The position numbers were made by a program, and so were the translations under genes. 64,000 nt of DNA, from NCBI GenBank assembly GCA_949710005.1, contig OX453275.1, forward strand, positions 7,498,481 through 7,562,480, in the 5' to 3' direction. This stretch comes from Ricordea florida. Lineage: Eukaryota; Cnidaria; Anthozoa; Corallimorpharia; Ricordeidae. A model generated the notes under the pieces. The model worked only from the letters and a program-made list of their open reading frames with translations, was not told the DNA's origin and ran no database searches. Of the stretch, positions 1 to 10,420 are shown one piece after another (position 1 is the stretch's first letter; every line of letters begins with the position of its first letter).

Positions 1-1369
1 AGGTTTGTAAATCTGATTTGGCTGCAGCTTCCACATCTAGAACCTGTTGAATCTGTGTGAGAGCAGTTTGTAGTCCATCTCGATCTCGTTTGGTGTCCAT
101 GTGCGCATTCTGATGCTGAGAAGCAGTAACACGAGCATCTTGCAGCAAAGCCTCTTTATCGGCAATAACTCTCTGTGCATCTGCCAGAGCATTTTCAACC
201 TTTTTCCGGGTACTCATTTCTTCAGCCAGTCTAAAAATTTATTTACGAAATTTAACACTTCACTACACCTCGACCTCTAAAAAATTTTTTTAAGGGTGGA
301 CAATCTCTTAAACCCTTTCAATCTTACAATCTACATGTATTAGTCACTAGGCAAAATAAATGTCCTTTTTAGTGAGGACCATATACGGTAAGATTTCCTC
401 ACAGGTCCCTACTTCATCATGCATGCTGTAGTTGAATTGTCTTGGGAAGTGCGCGTGCAAACACTTCTGAGAACGAAACCGTACGGCTACAGCATGCATA
501 ATGAAGTAGGGACCTGTGCGGAAACCATTCCCCATATACTACATGTCAGTCTAGAAAACTTCATTACAGACAAATTTAACAACCATGCATTGATCAATGT
601 CTGAATTCTCCTCTTCTGTTAACATGACAATGTATTATCGTTGTAAGGGGAAATTGTATTTTGGTCATATCTGGTAATGAATGGATTAATGAATGAATGG
701 ATTGAAGTTCAACATTGAATGCGTGTGCCAAAAATACCATCCCACCCCCCAGAGGGATGACCAGGGTAGTGCACCTTATACCACTCCCTTGTATGTTTTA
801 CAAATGAGCATGAAATGAACTTGTGCAAAGTTTACAAAAGTGTTTGTAACCATATCACAACACTCTTTCAAAAAACTTTAGGCTGTTTTTTTCAACATGC
901 TGGATTGGGAGGGGTGGAGGGGCCGATCTGTCCAAATTTAAGGGCAATCGTCACCGCAGTTGCCGAGTACAATTTCTCCACAGAATAATATCTCTACGCC
1001 TGTCTCACCAGCAATTCTTTGGAAACAATAATAGTTGCTGTCACATAAGCGTACTCACTTGTCTTGAAGCTCAGCCACTAGAGCAGAATTCTTCGCCGCG
1101 GCCAACTGGTGTTGCGTACGCTCGCGAGAAATGTCTTCGAGTTTGTTTCGTAGCTCTTCGAGTTGTCGCTCATACATGCCTTTCAATGCCACAATTTCGT
1201 CTTCCAGTATCTTAGTGGTGTTGATGAGGTTTATCGTCTCCATTCGCCCGCTCTGTTCCCGCATCTGTCGTACGCGGGATACATAGGATGCGAAACGATC
1301 GTTAAGACTTTGAAGGTAGTCCTTCCCGATGTAGCGAGGAACTAGGGTAGGTGAAGCCTTCGCAGTCAT
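1..1369 (-). CDS. Lamin-like intermediate filament protein, first two exons (partial)
   Basis: Two minus-strand exons are visible. Exon 1 runs 1369-1059 and ends at a GTGAGTAC donor. Exon 2 runs from 230 (after TTTTTAG) off the window edge, and the phases join (2+1). The start is the first ATG after an in-frame stop, at 1369; an upstream TTG at 1423 is open but not convincing. The head is short and contains a Ser-Pro-Thr site of the kind mitotic kinases use in lamins. Next comes LQSLNDRFASYVSRVR, the intermediate-filament coil 1A signature, then long heptad sequence (coil 1B in exon 2, including LAEEMSTRKKVENALADAQ). Cnidarians are generally thought to have nuclear lamins but no cytoplasmic filaments, so a nuclear lamina protein is most likely. 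The tail with NLS, Ig fold and CaaX box lies outside the window. Confidence is high for the family and moderate for the exact N-terminus. Confidence 0.8.
388..532. mobile_element. Palindromic MITE, family 1, copy A (intron of lamin-like gene)
   Basis: The arms read GATTTCC..CAGGTCCCTACTTCA and their complement, with the AGCATGCATAATGAAG arm facing a GCATGCTGTAG arm. It lies in the first intron of the lamin-like gene. Three more copies of the family occur at 1655, 13598 and 25691. It has no coding capacity. Confidence 0.8.
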
Positions 1370-1654
1370 CCTCAGCTTTCTTGCTGTCGTGGAAACCGAG
1401 TTAATTAAACCGTTGACTTCCAAGGTATAAAATCTTTCAAGTGAACAAATTTAATAATCAAAGGCGATGTTATAACAACGGTGGAATTCTGTGAATCACA
1501 AAATAGGGCAGCACTAACTTATGATAGTTTGAACGACGTATACAATTAAAGCTTTCCAAGTTCGCCACAATAAAAGACTCGAATTTAAAAGATATTTAAT
1601 TTACTTTCCGCAGAAGGTATTATATATTTCAAATGGTCTAATCGTATAAAATGT

Positions 1655-1804
1655 GGTAAGATTTCCGCACAGGTCCCTACTTCGTTAGGCATTCTGTAAC
1701 TATATTATTTCGTTCTTCGAACACAAGAAATATTTGCACGTGCATTACACCAAACAAGACAGCTTCAGCATGCATAATGAAGTAGGGACCTGAGCGGAAT
1801 CATT
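1655..1804. mobile_element. Palindromic MITE, family 1, copy B
   Basis: This copy has the same arms as copy A (GATTTCCGCACAGGTCCC at the left; AGTAGGGACCTGAGCGGAAT at the right). The left inner arm is more decayed (TTCGTTAGGC in place of TTCATTATGC). It sits about 290 bp upstream of the lamin-like start codon and could affect that promoter. I have no evidence that it does. Confidence 0.8.
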
Positions 1805-2443
1805 TCTAAAATGTTTCCGTTTAGGGAGCCCAGGGTGACTCAGACCAGCTCTGATAAGTGTGTCGCCATGGAAAGTTCAAAGTTAAACAAAACGCACTGT
1901 TGACTTCTCGAATTTTCGAAGTTTCGTCTTACTTTCATGACGTTGGGAAGCAAGAATACAAAGTTAAACACTCACCTCGCCTTTCGTGTTAAAATTTAGA
2001 TAAAATGGCTCAAAGAATCAGAACGTCTGCAATTCCTTCTTCCATACTTCCATAAAGAACAGGACTTGTCTTCGGTGGGGTGAATGATCGAGAGTTACGG
2101 AACTCGATAAAACCTGATTTATACTGCACGAAGAAAATTTCCCAGCCTTTAAAGTGAAAAGTCCAATATTACCCCTGCAACTTTATCCAGCAATGGAACG
2201 TTTGCAGTCCAGGAGATAACATTAACTTAGGCAATACAGTGTAATGTGGACTGATCGCGTCTGCTGGTTTCTAGGCAATGAAAGACGAAAACAATTGCTA
2301 GGCACATGGGAATATAAAGAGTACATAATTAACAACCTCATGTTTGCACAACCAATCAGAGCTCGTATTCTAATCCGCGCTCGGCGAACCATGACGTCTA
2401 CTGGTGCGTTCTCTTGGTATGACCCGAACTTGTTTGGAGGTGA

Positions 2444-3067
2444 CAAAATGCAATCCTCTGCACTTGATATAGTATCCAAATGGAGAATGCATCGAGCCGA
2501 AGCTGAATGGCAAACGCCCGTTTCAAGTGTCATGTAGATAGTCAAAATGCAGAAAGGCATAATGGTTAAAGTCACCACGCAAATGGACATAATGCGAAAT
2601 GGCATAAAGCGAAAAGGCATAACGCGAAAAGGCATAACACAAATAGACATAACGCAAATACACATAACGCGAAAAGGAATAAACGCGAAAAGGCATCGCG
2701 AAAAGAAATATAATCACTTTCGAAACCATTTTCTTCCAGGCGTAATGGTTCAGTTAAAATTCTCAAATATTGAGCCAAGACTTTCCGAGTGGAAGAAGGC
2801 ATTGCCTGCTCAAACACCATCTTCTCAAAATGATACGAAGACTCTTGGTTCGATTTTAGCACATGCCCATGTCCTTCCTATGACTGCTGATTAGTTCTTC
2901 GCGTTATGCCTATTTGCGTTATGCCTTTTCGAGTTATGCACATCTCCGTTATGCCTTTACACGTTATGGTCTACATGATACCGAAAACGGAAGTTTACCA
3001 TTCAGCTTCGGCTCGATGCATTCACAATTTGGAAATTACTATTTAAGTTATAGAGGATTGCATTTTG
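2444..3067. mobile_element. Inverted-repeat element carrying a minisatellite
   Basis: The ends are CAAAATGCAATCCTCT at 2444 and its exact complement ending at 3067. A second inverted block follows inside (GCATCGAGCCGAAGCTGAATGG and complement). Between them is a degenerate 13-15 bp minisatellite of the type GCGAAAAGGCATAACGC at 2546-2720. It reappears in the opposite orientation at 2893-2970. The open frames across it are repeat artefacts. I see no transposase. Confidence 0.75.
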
Positions 3068-3082
3068 CCATAGAGCATCAAA

Positions 3083-3200
3083 GGAACCGATGAATCCTTG
3101 TCCAGTGTGGATTCAACGGTTTCTTTGATGCGCCATGATCTGAGTGATATCGGATCACAAATCCAGATCCGAATCTTACCACAGGAACGCACCTTAAGAC
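3083..3200. repeat. Interspersed repeat, family 2, copy 1
   Basis: The block starts near GGAACCGATGAATCC, runs through CAAATCCAGATCCG and ends near GGAACGCACCTTA. It is matched, with scattered differences, at 13428-13545. The internal complementarity (GGATTC..GAATCC type) suggests a short MITE. Confidence 0.6.
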
Positions 3201-3467
3201 TTCTAAACTTTAAACGTCACGAGTAATCCGCCCCTCCCTAGTTTTATTCATATCCTAGCTACATCGATCGCCGAGAGCTGAAAATACCCCACTGCCGCAC
3301 TGATGTAGGGTGAGGAAAATTTTTGTTCAAAAAGTTTGGTCACAATTAAACCAATGCTATTGAAAACTTAATCAGTTATGTTGTATCTATTAAGTGTTAA
3401 ATTAAAACAGTGAGAATGATAAATTATTCTTTCTCAAAAAATTTGAATGACTCATTGCATATAGAGC

Positions 3468-3664
3468 GGGTAGTGAATCTTGTAAGCCTGCACAAAACAT
3501 CCCAGGATCTTCTTTAAAAAAACAGTGGAAACAGAGCTCTTTTACGAAGTTTTTGAACAGAATTCTTTAGAGGTGGAATTTTGGGCTTTTAAGTGCACAT
3601 CGCATCCGGAGATTTCAAAAAAGATCCTGGGATGCTTTGTGCAGGCTTACATGATTCACTACCC
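3468..3664. mobile_element. Short MITE with ~46-bp inverted ends
   Basis: The left end, starting GGGTAGTGAATC and continuing through GCCTGCACAAAACATCCCAGG, is matched in reverse by CCTGGGATGCTTTGTGCAGGC..GATTCACTACCC at the right. It is about 197 bp long. No coding capacity or clear target-site duplication was recognised. Confidence 0.7.
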
Positions 3665-3899
3665 AAAAGAGCGTTTGCACATGATGTCACGGCAGCCATG
3701 TTGGTGTTCCCAAACAAAGAAACGCGAGCCATGTTGGAGTCAGAGTGAAAGGGCTCTATTCTCTCAGCTGAAATGAAATCAATCTCAATAGAATTTGGAC
3801 AAAATGATGTACAGCAAGTTGTGCTGTCTAAAAGCAAATTGTTGAAAGTGCAAATATTTCGAATTTGCATGACTGCAAACCTGACATGATCCAAGTTTG

Positions 3900-5280
3900 T
3901 GTTAAATTTTAAGGAGAGTGAACTTCAAGAATTTTCTTTAGATTTATTTGGCTGAGTAAGACAAACAGAAATGAATTTTAACAAGAAAAATATTATTTAG
4001 GCTAACCTTTTCGATTCTTATCTCATAAATAAATAAACTGCACCACACTATTTATTGCTCTACAATACTTCAAATTTTATTACATTAAAATAATGGGACA
4101 CTACTTGACAATAATATTATCGTCTTTTGTAACTGTTAATAGTTTTATATAGTTACAAATCTCCAATATAAAATTTGATTTACAATTAATATAAAGTACA
4201 TCTTTGTATAGCTAAGTGTCAAAATTCTGTTCAATTTTCTCACCTGAATTATTATTTCCAAATACATTTTGTTTGTATTCTTATAATACATTAAGTCAAA
4301 ATTTAAAGTACAGTAGATGGTCACTTTGACCAATGTGATATCAAAGGGATCAACTAAATAGCATCTTTTGATGTCCCTGCTCTTATGTGAAACACAAAGT
4401 TCACATAAAAAACAATACCCACAAAATATAAAGTACCCACACATACAGTGTATCATTGATGATATTACAAAATAAAGTTATTTCTTTGAGTTTGCTTGCT
4501 ATACCTAGGTCATAATTGACTTGTAGAATGACATACCAAACAAATTAAGTTACAGAGAATCATAAACTAAGCTCTATAAACAGGCTATCTACTGCATAAC
4601 ATTTTGAGGCAAATCAAACACAATTTCCGATCTCACTTCAAAAACCTGCTTATTGTGTATTAAAGAAATGGATAAGATTACTGAGACGTGAAAAAAGCTC
4701 TTAATAGATATAGTTTTCTTACAAAATAGCAATTTAAAAATAGTTTGTATTAGCTTGACAGCACCAATCAAGATATAAACATATTCCCCTGGAAATTTTG
4801 ATATGTATATGTAGATATATATAAAACAAAGTCCTCTTTATGTTGATTTCTCAGATAGCTTTATTATTGTTATTAACATCAATCCTTTCTTAGTAACAGT
4901 CACAGAGAAAACATATTGAAGTCAAGAGACTGCTTTTCAGACACTGGCACTGAAATGGCCACACTGTAATCTAGTGTGAATTTGAAAAACATCCATAAAC
5001 TGAAAAATGTTTTTGGAAGTTTGGAGAATTAAATTATTTCAATGATAAGACCACTATGGCTGGGAGCCATCTCCTCAATTCTTTCAGCACAAAACCACCA
5101 TTCAGCCAATATAGAATCTATATGGAGTCAAATCTTTTACGTTCAAAAGGAATGCTTAACGTAAATTATTTGCAGCAATATAAAGTTCTCATTCTCAAAT
5201 TGATTGAATTGACTAGTCTGATGTAGGCTGACTTAAAAAGGCAGGTATGCAATACATAGTCAACATACACTGTACAGTAA
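3900..5280. other. AT-rich stretch with no supported gene
   Basis: The stretch is very AT-rich with only short open frames that lack domain, codon or splice support. It may be intergenic or intronic. I see no RNA gene or convincing repeat. Confidence 0.5.
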
Positions 5281-5303
5281 TTAACCCCTTGAATGCCAAG
5301 GAC

Positions 5304-5340
<37 letters not shown>

Positions 5341-6107
5341 CTGATATATGACACTCGGCTACCCCTGACGTATATATACATCCTTTACAAAGCGCTGTTT
5401 TGTTTTCGCCAGTTATTTGGCGTTTTTATCCCTGGTTGTTTAAAAGAGTCTGGGAAGGAATTATTTTTGTGACAAATTCAAGATGATGTCCCAGCCACGT
5501 TGGATGAATCGTGAGGTCGTCTTAGAGGAAATTTTTTGCTGACCACGGATTTAAGTGAGTAAAGTGACCTAGAGAGTGAATGGCCTGTTTCAGATTCTAG
5601 TGAAAGCAACTCGGAGTGAAAAGAAGAGAATGAGAGTGGGAGTATCAACGAAAGTGACAGTGATGTGAATGAATACAATTACGTGGAGGCTAATGTTGGT
5701 CAACAAAGAGGACAGAACATTGATAGAGGTGCTCGTGGTATGGTGAGAGGTGCTCGCGGTATTGCAAGGACCAAAACTCGGTGCAGCACCATGTTTCAGA
5801 GTGTTTTATACAAAGGCCAATCTTAGAAGTCCCTGCTCTTTGCAAAATTAGAAACGGACAGAGAAATTTTATTGAGATAAATCACTGTTTTGTTATAATT
5901 TTATCATGATCACTAACATTGAGTGATGTAATTGCTGGTCAAAATTATTCGCAATGTTACCTTTTAGATTTTTTATTTCATAAAAAAATCATATAAAAGA
6001 AATTATGAAGTGCTTAATGCCTAAAATGGCAAAAATAAATTTTCATGAAAAATCCAATATGGCTGCTGGTTGCTGGGGTTCTCCGGGGTTGGCACTCAGG
6101 GGGTTAA
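5281..6107. mobile_element. Decayed piggyBac-like element with TTAA ends
   Basis: The left end is TTAACCCCTTGAATGCCAA. The right end, read in reverse, is TTAACCCCCTGAGTGCCAA, so the inverted ends match at 17 of 19 positions. TTAA is at both borders, which is the piggyBac target duplication. Just inside the left end is a TA dinucleotide run (about 5306-5337). Between about 5484 and 5830 the plus strand has remnants like the acidic N-terminus of piggyBac transposases (Glu/Ser/Asp-rich, then a Gly-Ala-Arg-Gly stretch), interrupted by stops. The catalytic domain is missing, so this is an internally deleted, non-autonomous copy. Confidence 0.75.
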
Positions 6108-8137
6108 CAGTTTAACTACTGTACACAATAGAAGAATTGACAATCTCTCAAACCAACACAGCGACTCTTTCCCTGAAATGGAATAATAACAATAATAATG
6201 TTAATCATTATGAAAAGGTACAACAGGGGCACCTCCATAAGACAAACTGCTTGAACCCAAAGTTGCAGTATTAGTTTGTCTTCTCTGGAATGCATTTCTA
6301 AATTTCTTTGTGGACAAAAGCAGGATAGTGTAAAATATTTGTTTAAGATTATAACAGCATGGCTTGAAAAAGCAAATAAGAAAGAGAATACTAGCACAGA
6401 CTCCAAATGGAAGAGAACAAAACTATGCCTAATAAAGTGCTTGATGGCTTAACAGTTTCCATGCTGGTGACCAAGGCATAGAAACTGATCCCTAAGTTTG
6501 TAATAAAAAACATCACTTGCATCCTAACTTTGTGTGTAGTTAAACTTCATACAGCTTGAAGGAAAGAGAGTTAAGACAATCAACAAAGTTTGTGACAAAA
6601 TTGTGATGAGGTCTTTAGACTCTATGACATAAAGACAAAAAAATACAACATCCACCATTTTGGATTTCTTAAACAAGCTCTATTTCTTATTGTGGTTTGA
6701 AATGTCTCTGCAATCTTCTTGAACTTGACAATACTTCTGGAATTCTTAAAATAAAGTGGCTCAGTGAACTTAGAAAAATCAATGCCATGTCCTGAAGGAA
6801 TGTCTTTTATAGTAACCGTCTGCTCTATTTATCATTTTTTAAAATGGTTTCAGAGTTTTTCTGTTGCACTTATAAGGCCAGGCAGTTTATTTTTAAAATA
6901 GCACATTCTTTACTAACATGACGCAGTAACTGTGCACCAGGGATATGACTCTTCATGGAATGTCATATGTATGCTCTCCTCAAAAGAATTATACATTAAG
7001 TAAATAGCCTAGATCAACAAAAAAGGCACAACAACAAATTCCTCCTCAAAGAAAACAAACGAAAATGTAATACTTACAATAAAAGATTAACCTTTGGGTC
7101 TTTCAATAAGGGTCTCTATCCACAGAGGGAAAAAAGAACCCTTTTCCTAGTTTTCTGCTCATCTTTGAGTAGTAACCTGAAAATTAATAAAAATATGTTT
7201 GACACAACAGAACAAGAAGGTCATACATGCATATACTTAAGCTGATAAACTTTTGGCACGTATATTTTTACACACAATAGAAGTAATTCAATCCAGTATC
7301 CATTAACCATGCATGCAGGGGCTATTTAACAAAGAGGAATGCAAAAATGTTAAGCATTAAATGTGACATATGAAAACTTGGTGCTTTTAGTACAGATCGG
7401 GTACAGTTTTCTTTTAGTGAAATGCAAAATAAATATTTTTCCTTTCTGCGATTAGCTGAATAATCAAAGGACATCATCTAAAACAAATGTACCAAAAGTT
7501 AATAACTTTGATCAATGTCACAGTATATCTTGAATTTTGTTCAATCGTTCTGTAAAAAACTGAGACTGTTGAATACTGCAGTCGTTACTAAATATTTACA
7601 TTACTCCCTTCACAAAGAAAGTACATCAATCTCTCTTTTTGCAATTAACATTTAGAACATTTAGTGGCGTGTATTTTTGATCTATGAAATTTTTCGTTGT
7701 ACATACATTAGAGTTAAGACACACATTGGGCAATTTTCTTTGCACATCTTTATATTTACAAAAAAGATTGTCTGGTAGCAATTCAGTGTCGACTAAGCAA
7801 TTAAATTAAATGAAATAATGGCACCATATTAAGTTTTGAGCTCGCCAGAGCAGCGAATGATTTCTGAGAAAAATGAGTGTCTCGTACTAATTGTGGCATA
7901 ATTATTTGCAGCCCTTCTGCTCCATATTAAAACATGGGGCCTCAAATTCTATCATCACATCTTTAAATTTACAAAACCTAAATTAAAATAAACAGAAACA
8001 CGCACCAAACAACGCCAGGAGGCAATTGCCTCTTGTAAAAAGATCAAAAGTGTAGCTGTTAAGACAAAGAGAAAAATTTAATACTTATGTTAGCAAATTA
8101 AAAAGATCCAACATACGCTATAACTTACCGAGCGATA
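6108..8137. other. AT-rich region downstream of the RASSF-like gene, no gene seen
   Basis: There is no open frame with domain support. Because the RASSF-like gene is transcribed leftwards and has a splice-donor-like CGGTAAGTTATA just after its stop codon, part of this region may be 3' UTR and intron of that gene. Confidence 0.4.
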
Positions 8138-9334
8138 TCACACAAACACCGCTTGATCATCGAGGTCACTAATTCCATTGGCCAAAAAGTGTTGTCTCAC
8201 AGCTGTTTTACGTACAGTGTTAGGTGGTGATAACGACGTCATTGTCTTGTGTCCATGTGATGGTTTCGCCGAAGCGCTCATTAATTTATCTTTATCGCTC
8301 TGTAAGAGCCTATTGTCGACGTAATTTGCCCACTTGTCCTCTTCGTTATCTAGTTGTAAATTTTTATCCAAATCGTAGTACGCGGGCTTTTCGTGTAAAC
8401 AATTTGACTCACCCTTCAAAGCGCACAGACGATCGGTCTTTTGACTAGCTAGATTTTGGAGTTCCGCAAACGATTTCTTTATGGTTTCTACTTCTTTCGA
8501 TTGTCTTTCGAACAGATCTCTTTGTTTTGAAAGCTCCTCTCTCGTCACTGTAATCTCATGTTGTAGTTCTTCTAAATCGAAAGCATCAACTGCTGCAGTG
8601 CTTGGATCATTGTCTATTTTCGAGTCATGGGTGATTAGCATAGCGTACATCTTACTCCCCACGTTCTCTAGATCAGAAATGTGAACGTCTAAAAGGCGCA
8701 GTTTGTTTCTTTGAGACTGAATTTCGAACCGAAGCTTTTCTTGAAGCGATCGCTCCTTTGAGAGCTCGTTTATGTACGTTCGTTCCACGACCAATTCTTT
8801 CGATTGCAATTTGGAAACTTGCCCGAGTTTTAAGATTCGATCTTCACTGATCTCCTCCTCCGTGAAGTACAGATAACTTTCGTCGTCTTCGACATAACAA
8901 TCGCATTCCAATTGCAACATCTCCAAATCGCGAGTGAGTCGCTCAAGTTTATTCGACTGATTTTCAATCGTCCTCTCTAAAATAATCCGTTGAAAAGACT
9001 GTTTTAACGGCTCACAAGCGCATATACCTTCGCCGTTTTCCTCACTTTCTGCTCGATCTCCTATGCCCTCATTATGACCTGAATTGTCTTTCATTAATTT
9101 CAAAACAAAGTGGACTTCTTTCGCGAGCTTTCCCCACATTTGTAAGCACTGTGCTGGCTTCGCTTCGCGTGGCAAAATTTTCTCCAAATCCCGCCATTTC
9201 TCCAGCAAAGCTAATTTCCCAATCTTTCCCGTGGCGTTCGCGAGCGCAAGAAGAACACTCTCGCATGTAGTATCCTCGTTGACGCCTCTTACAACGCGCT
9301 CTACTCCATCAACCCAGACTCTTAAATCACTCAT
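8138..9334 (-). CDS. N-terminal RASSF-family protein (RASSF7/8/9/10-like), 398 aa
   Basis: One uninterrupted minus-strand frame runs from ATG at 9334 to TGA at 8138. Residues 1-80 (LRVWVDGVERVV, then LLALANATG and LEKWRDLE) form the Ras-association domain characteristic of the RASSF7-10 group, where it sits at the very N-terminus. The rest is predominantly charged coiled coil, broken by an acidic Cys-rich patch near residues 95-160. The length is close to RASSF8-type proteins. Family members are linked to junction, centrosome and growth signalling; the exact role here is unknown. The last residues (AVFV) resemble a hydrophobic PDZ ligand. A good splice donor follows the stop within about 13 nt, so a 3' UTR intron or an alternative C-terminus is possible. 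Confidence 0.85.
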   Translation of the reverse strand: MSDLRVWVDGVERVVRGVNEDTTCESVLLALANATGKIGKLALLEKWRDLEKILPREAKPAQCLQMWGKLAKEVHFVLKLMKDNSGHNEGIGDRAESEENGEGICACEPLKQSFQRIILERTIENQSNKLERLTRDLEMLQLECDCYVEDDESYLYFTEEEISEDRILKLGQVSKLQSKELVVERTYINELSKERSLQEKLRFEIQSQRNKLRLLDVHISDLENVGSKMYAMLITHDSKIDNDPSTAAVDAFDLEELQHEITVTREELSKQRDLFERQSKEVETIKKSFAELQNLASQKTDRLCALKGESNCLHEKPAYYDLDKNLQLDNEEDKWANYVDNRLLQSDKDKLMSASAKPSHGHKTMTSLSPPNTVRKTAVRQHFLANGISDLDDQAVFV

Positions 9335-10420
9335 CGTTCAAGTTGTCCCTCGACGACTCTCTTTTTTAACCATCATCGTAAACTATTGTTCCAAGGTAGT
9401 TTTTTGTCAACGCTATCACGTTCCGATCGCATCATCTCAAAACGGAGCAGGCCCTTCCCTCTAACTCCTCACTTCATTGATAAATGACCATTAACAATCT
9501 GGTCTTTGACGCGCCAGAACGTCCGTGCGGTTTCCAACTTTCATTTCTTGACCCAACTGACTACGGAAGCCAAGAAGTTGTGTAAATAGCAAGCCAGAGC
9601 ATGCGTGTAATTCAGCGATGACAGCGGCGATCTCAGATAACTTTTAGGAAGGTTTTTAGTCATCTTTCTGTTACTTTAGATTGATGCCAGATCAAGACAA
9701 TGACTCGACAGTGATAGGATGTGAGTAGCCGATAATGAGATAATCGGAAAAGATTGACCAGTTTTACGAGAGACGCTGGTCCGAAAGAACGATCCGATAG
9801 GACTCATGGAATAAAGAAGAGAGGAATCAACAACTCTACCATAGAGAGTACTTAAGCAAGGAGACAAGGGCTTTGAAGTTACTATCTGCCGGTTTGCACT
9901 CAAATCACTTTTTCTCAAAATAGAGTAATTATGGACACTACCAAAAAGTTTGGCTGGATTCCTGTATCGCCATGGACTTAATTATACACGGCAGGAGCGA
10001 ATAATACTTCCTGACATGATGCAGCTGTACTGTTTGGGTCTTCAAGAACAAGAAAATAGGAATTGCTTCTAAACATTGCTGAAGAAGACACTAGACAGGA
10101 GTGTTGAAATTTTGGATTGACGAATTGTAAATTTTTAAGTTACATCAAAACCTTGCTTTGAAATGAGCAATTAAAGTAAATGAATACACAATGTGATGAA
10201 GGACTGGGTTTTACATTCGAACAGTTTTATATCTTGGCTTTGCTTTTGAGACTATATTATTTTCAAAATGTTTGGACACAAAAGCAAGGGCAGGAACCCA
10301 CCAAATTTATAATTTTCAAGTTATTGCTTGATTGAACAATAACGTAAGATTTCAGGATCAATTCATGGAATGCTCTTTGAGTGGATAAATTTCAACTTCA
10401 ATAAAAAGCACTTTTGCCAT
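9335..10420. other. Intergenic region between the RASSF-like and archaemetzincin genes
   Basis: The region holds the presumed promoter side of the RASSF-like gene (9335 upwards) and the 3' side of the archaemetzincin gene. I see no TATA box I would defend, no RNA gene and no coding frame. Confidence 0.4.

Noticed and set aside
2546..2720. CRISPR-like array
   Set aside because: The repeats are 13-15 bp, degenerate and adjacent with no unique spacers, in a eukaryotic sequence.
2222..2894. Overlapping repetitive frames on both strands (Phe/Met/Cys-rich or Ile-Thr-Arg-Lys-Gly repeats)
   Set aside because: These are artefacts of the minisatellite in the 2444-3067 element.
5166..5381. Tyr/Ile-rich frame across the TA repeat
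   Set aside because: It is low-complexity translation of a dinucleotide microsatellite inside the piggyBac-like relic.
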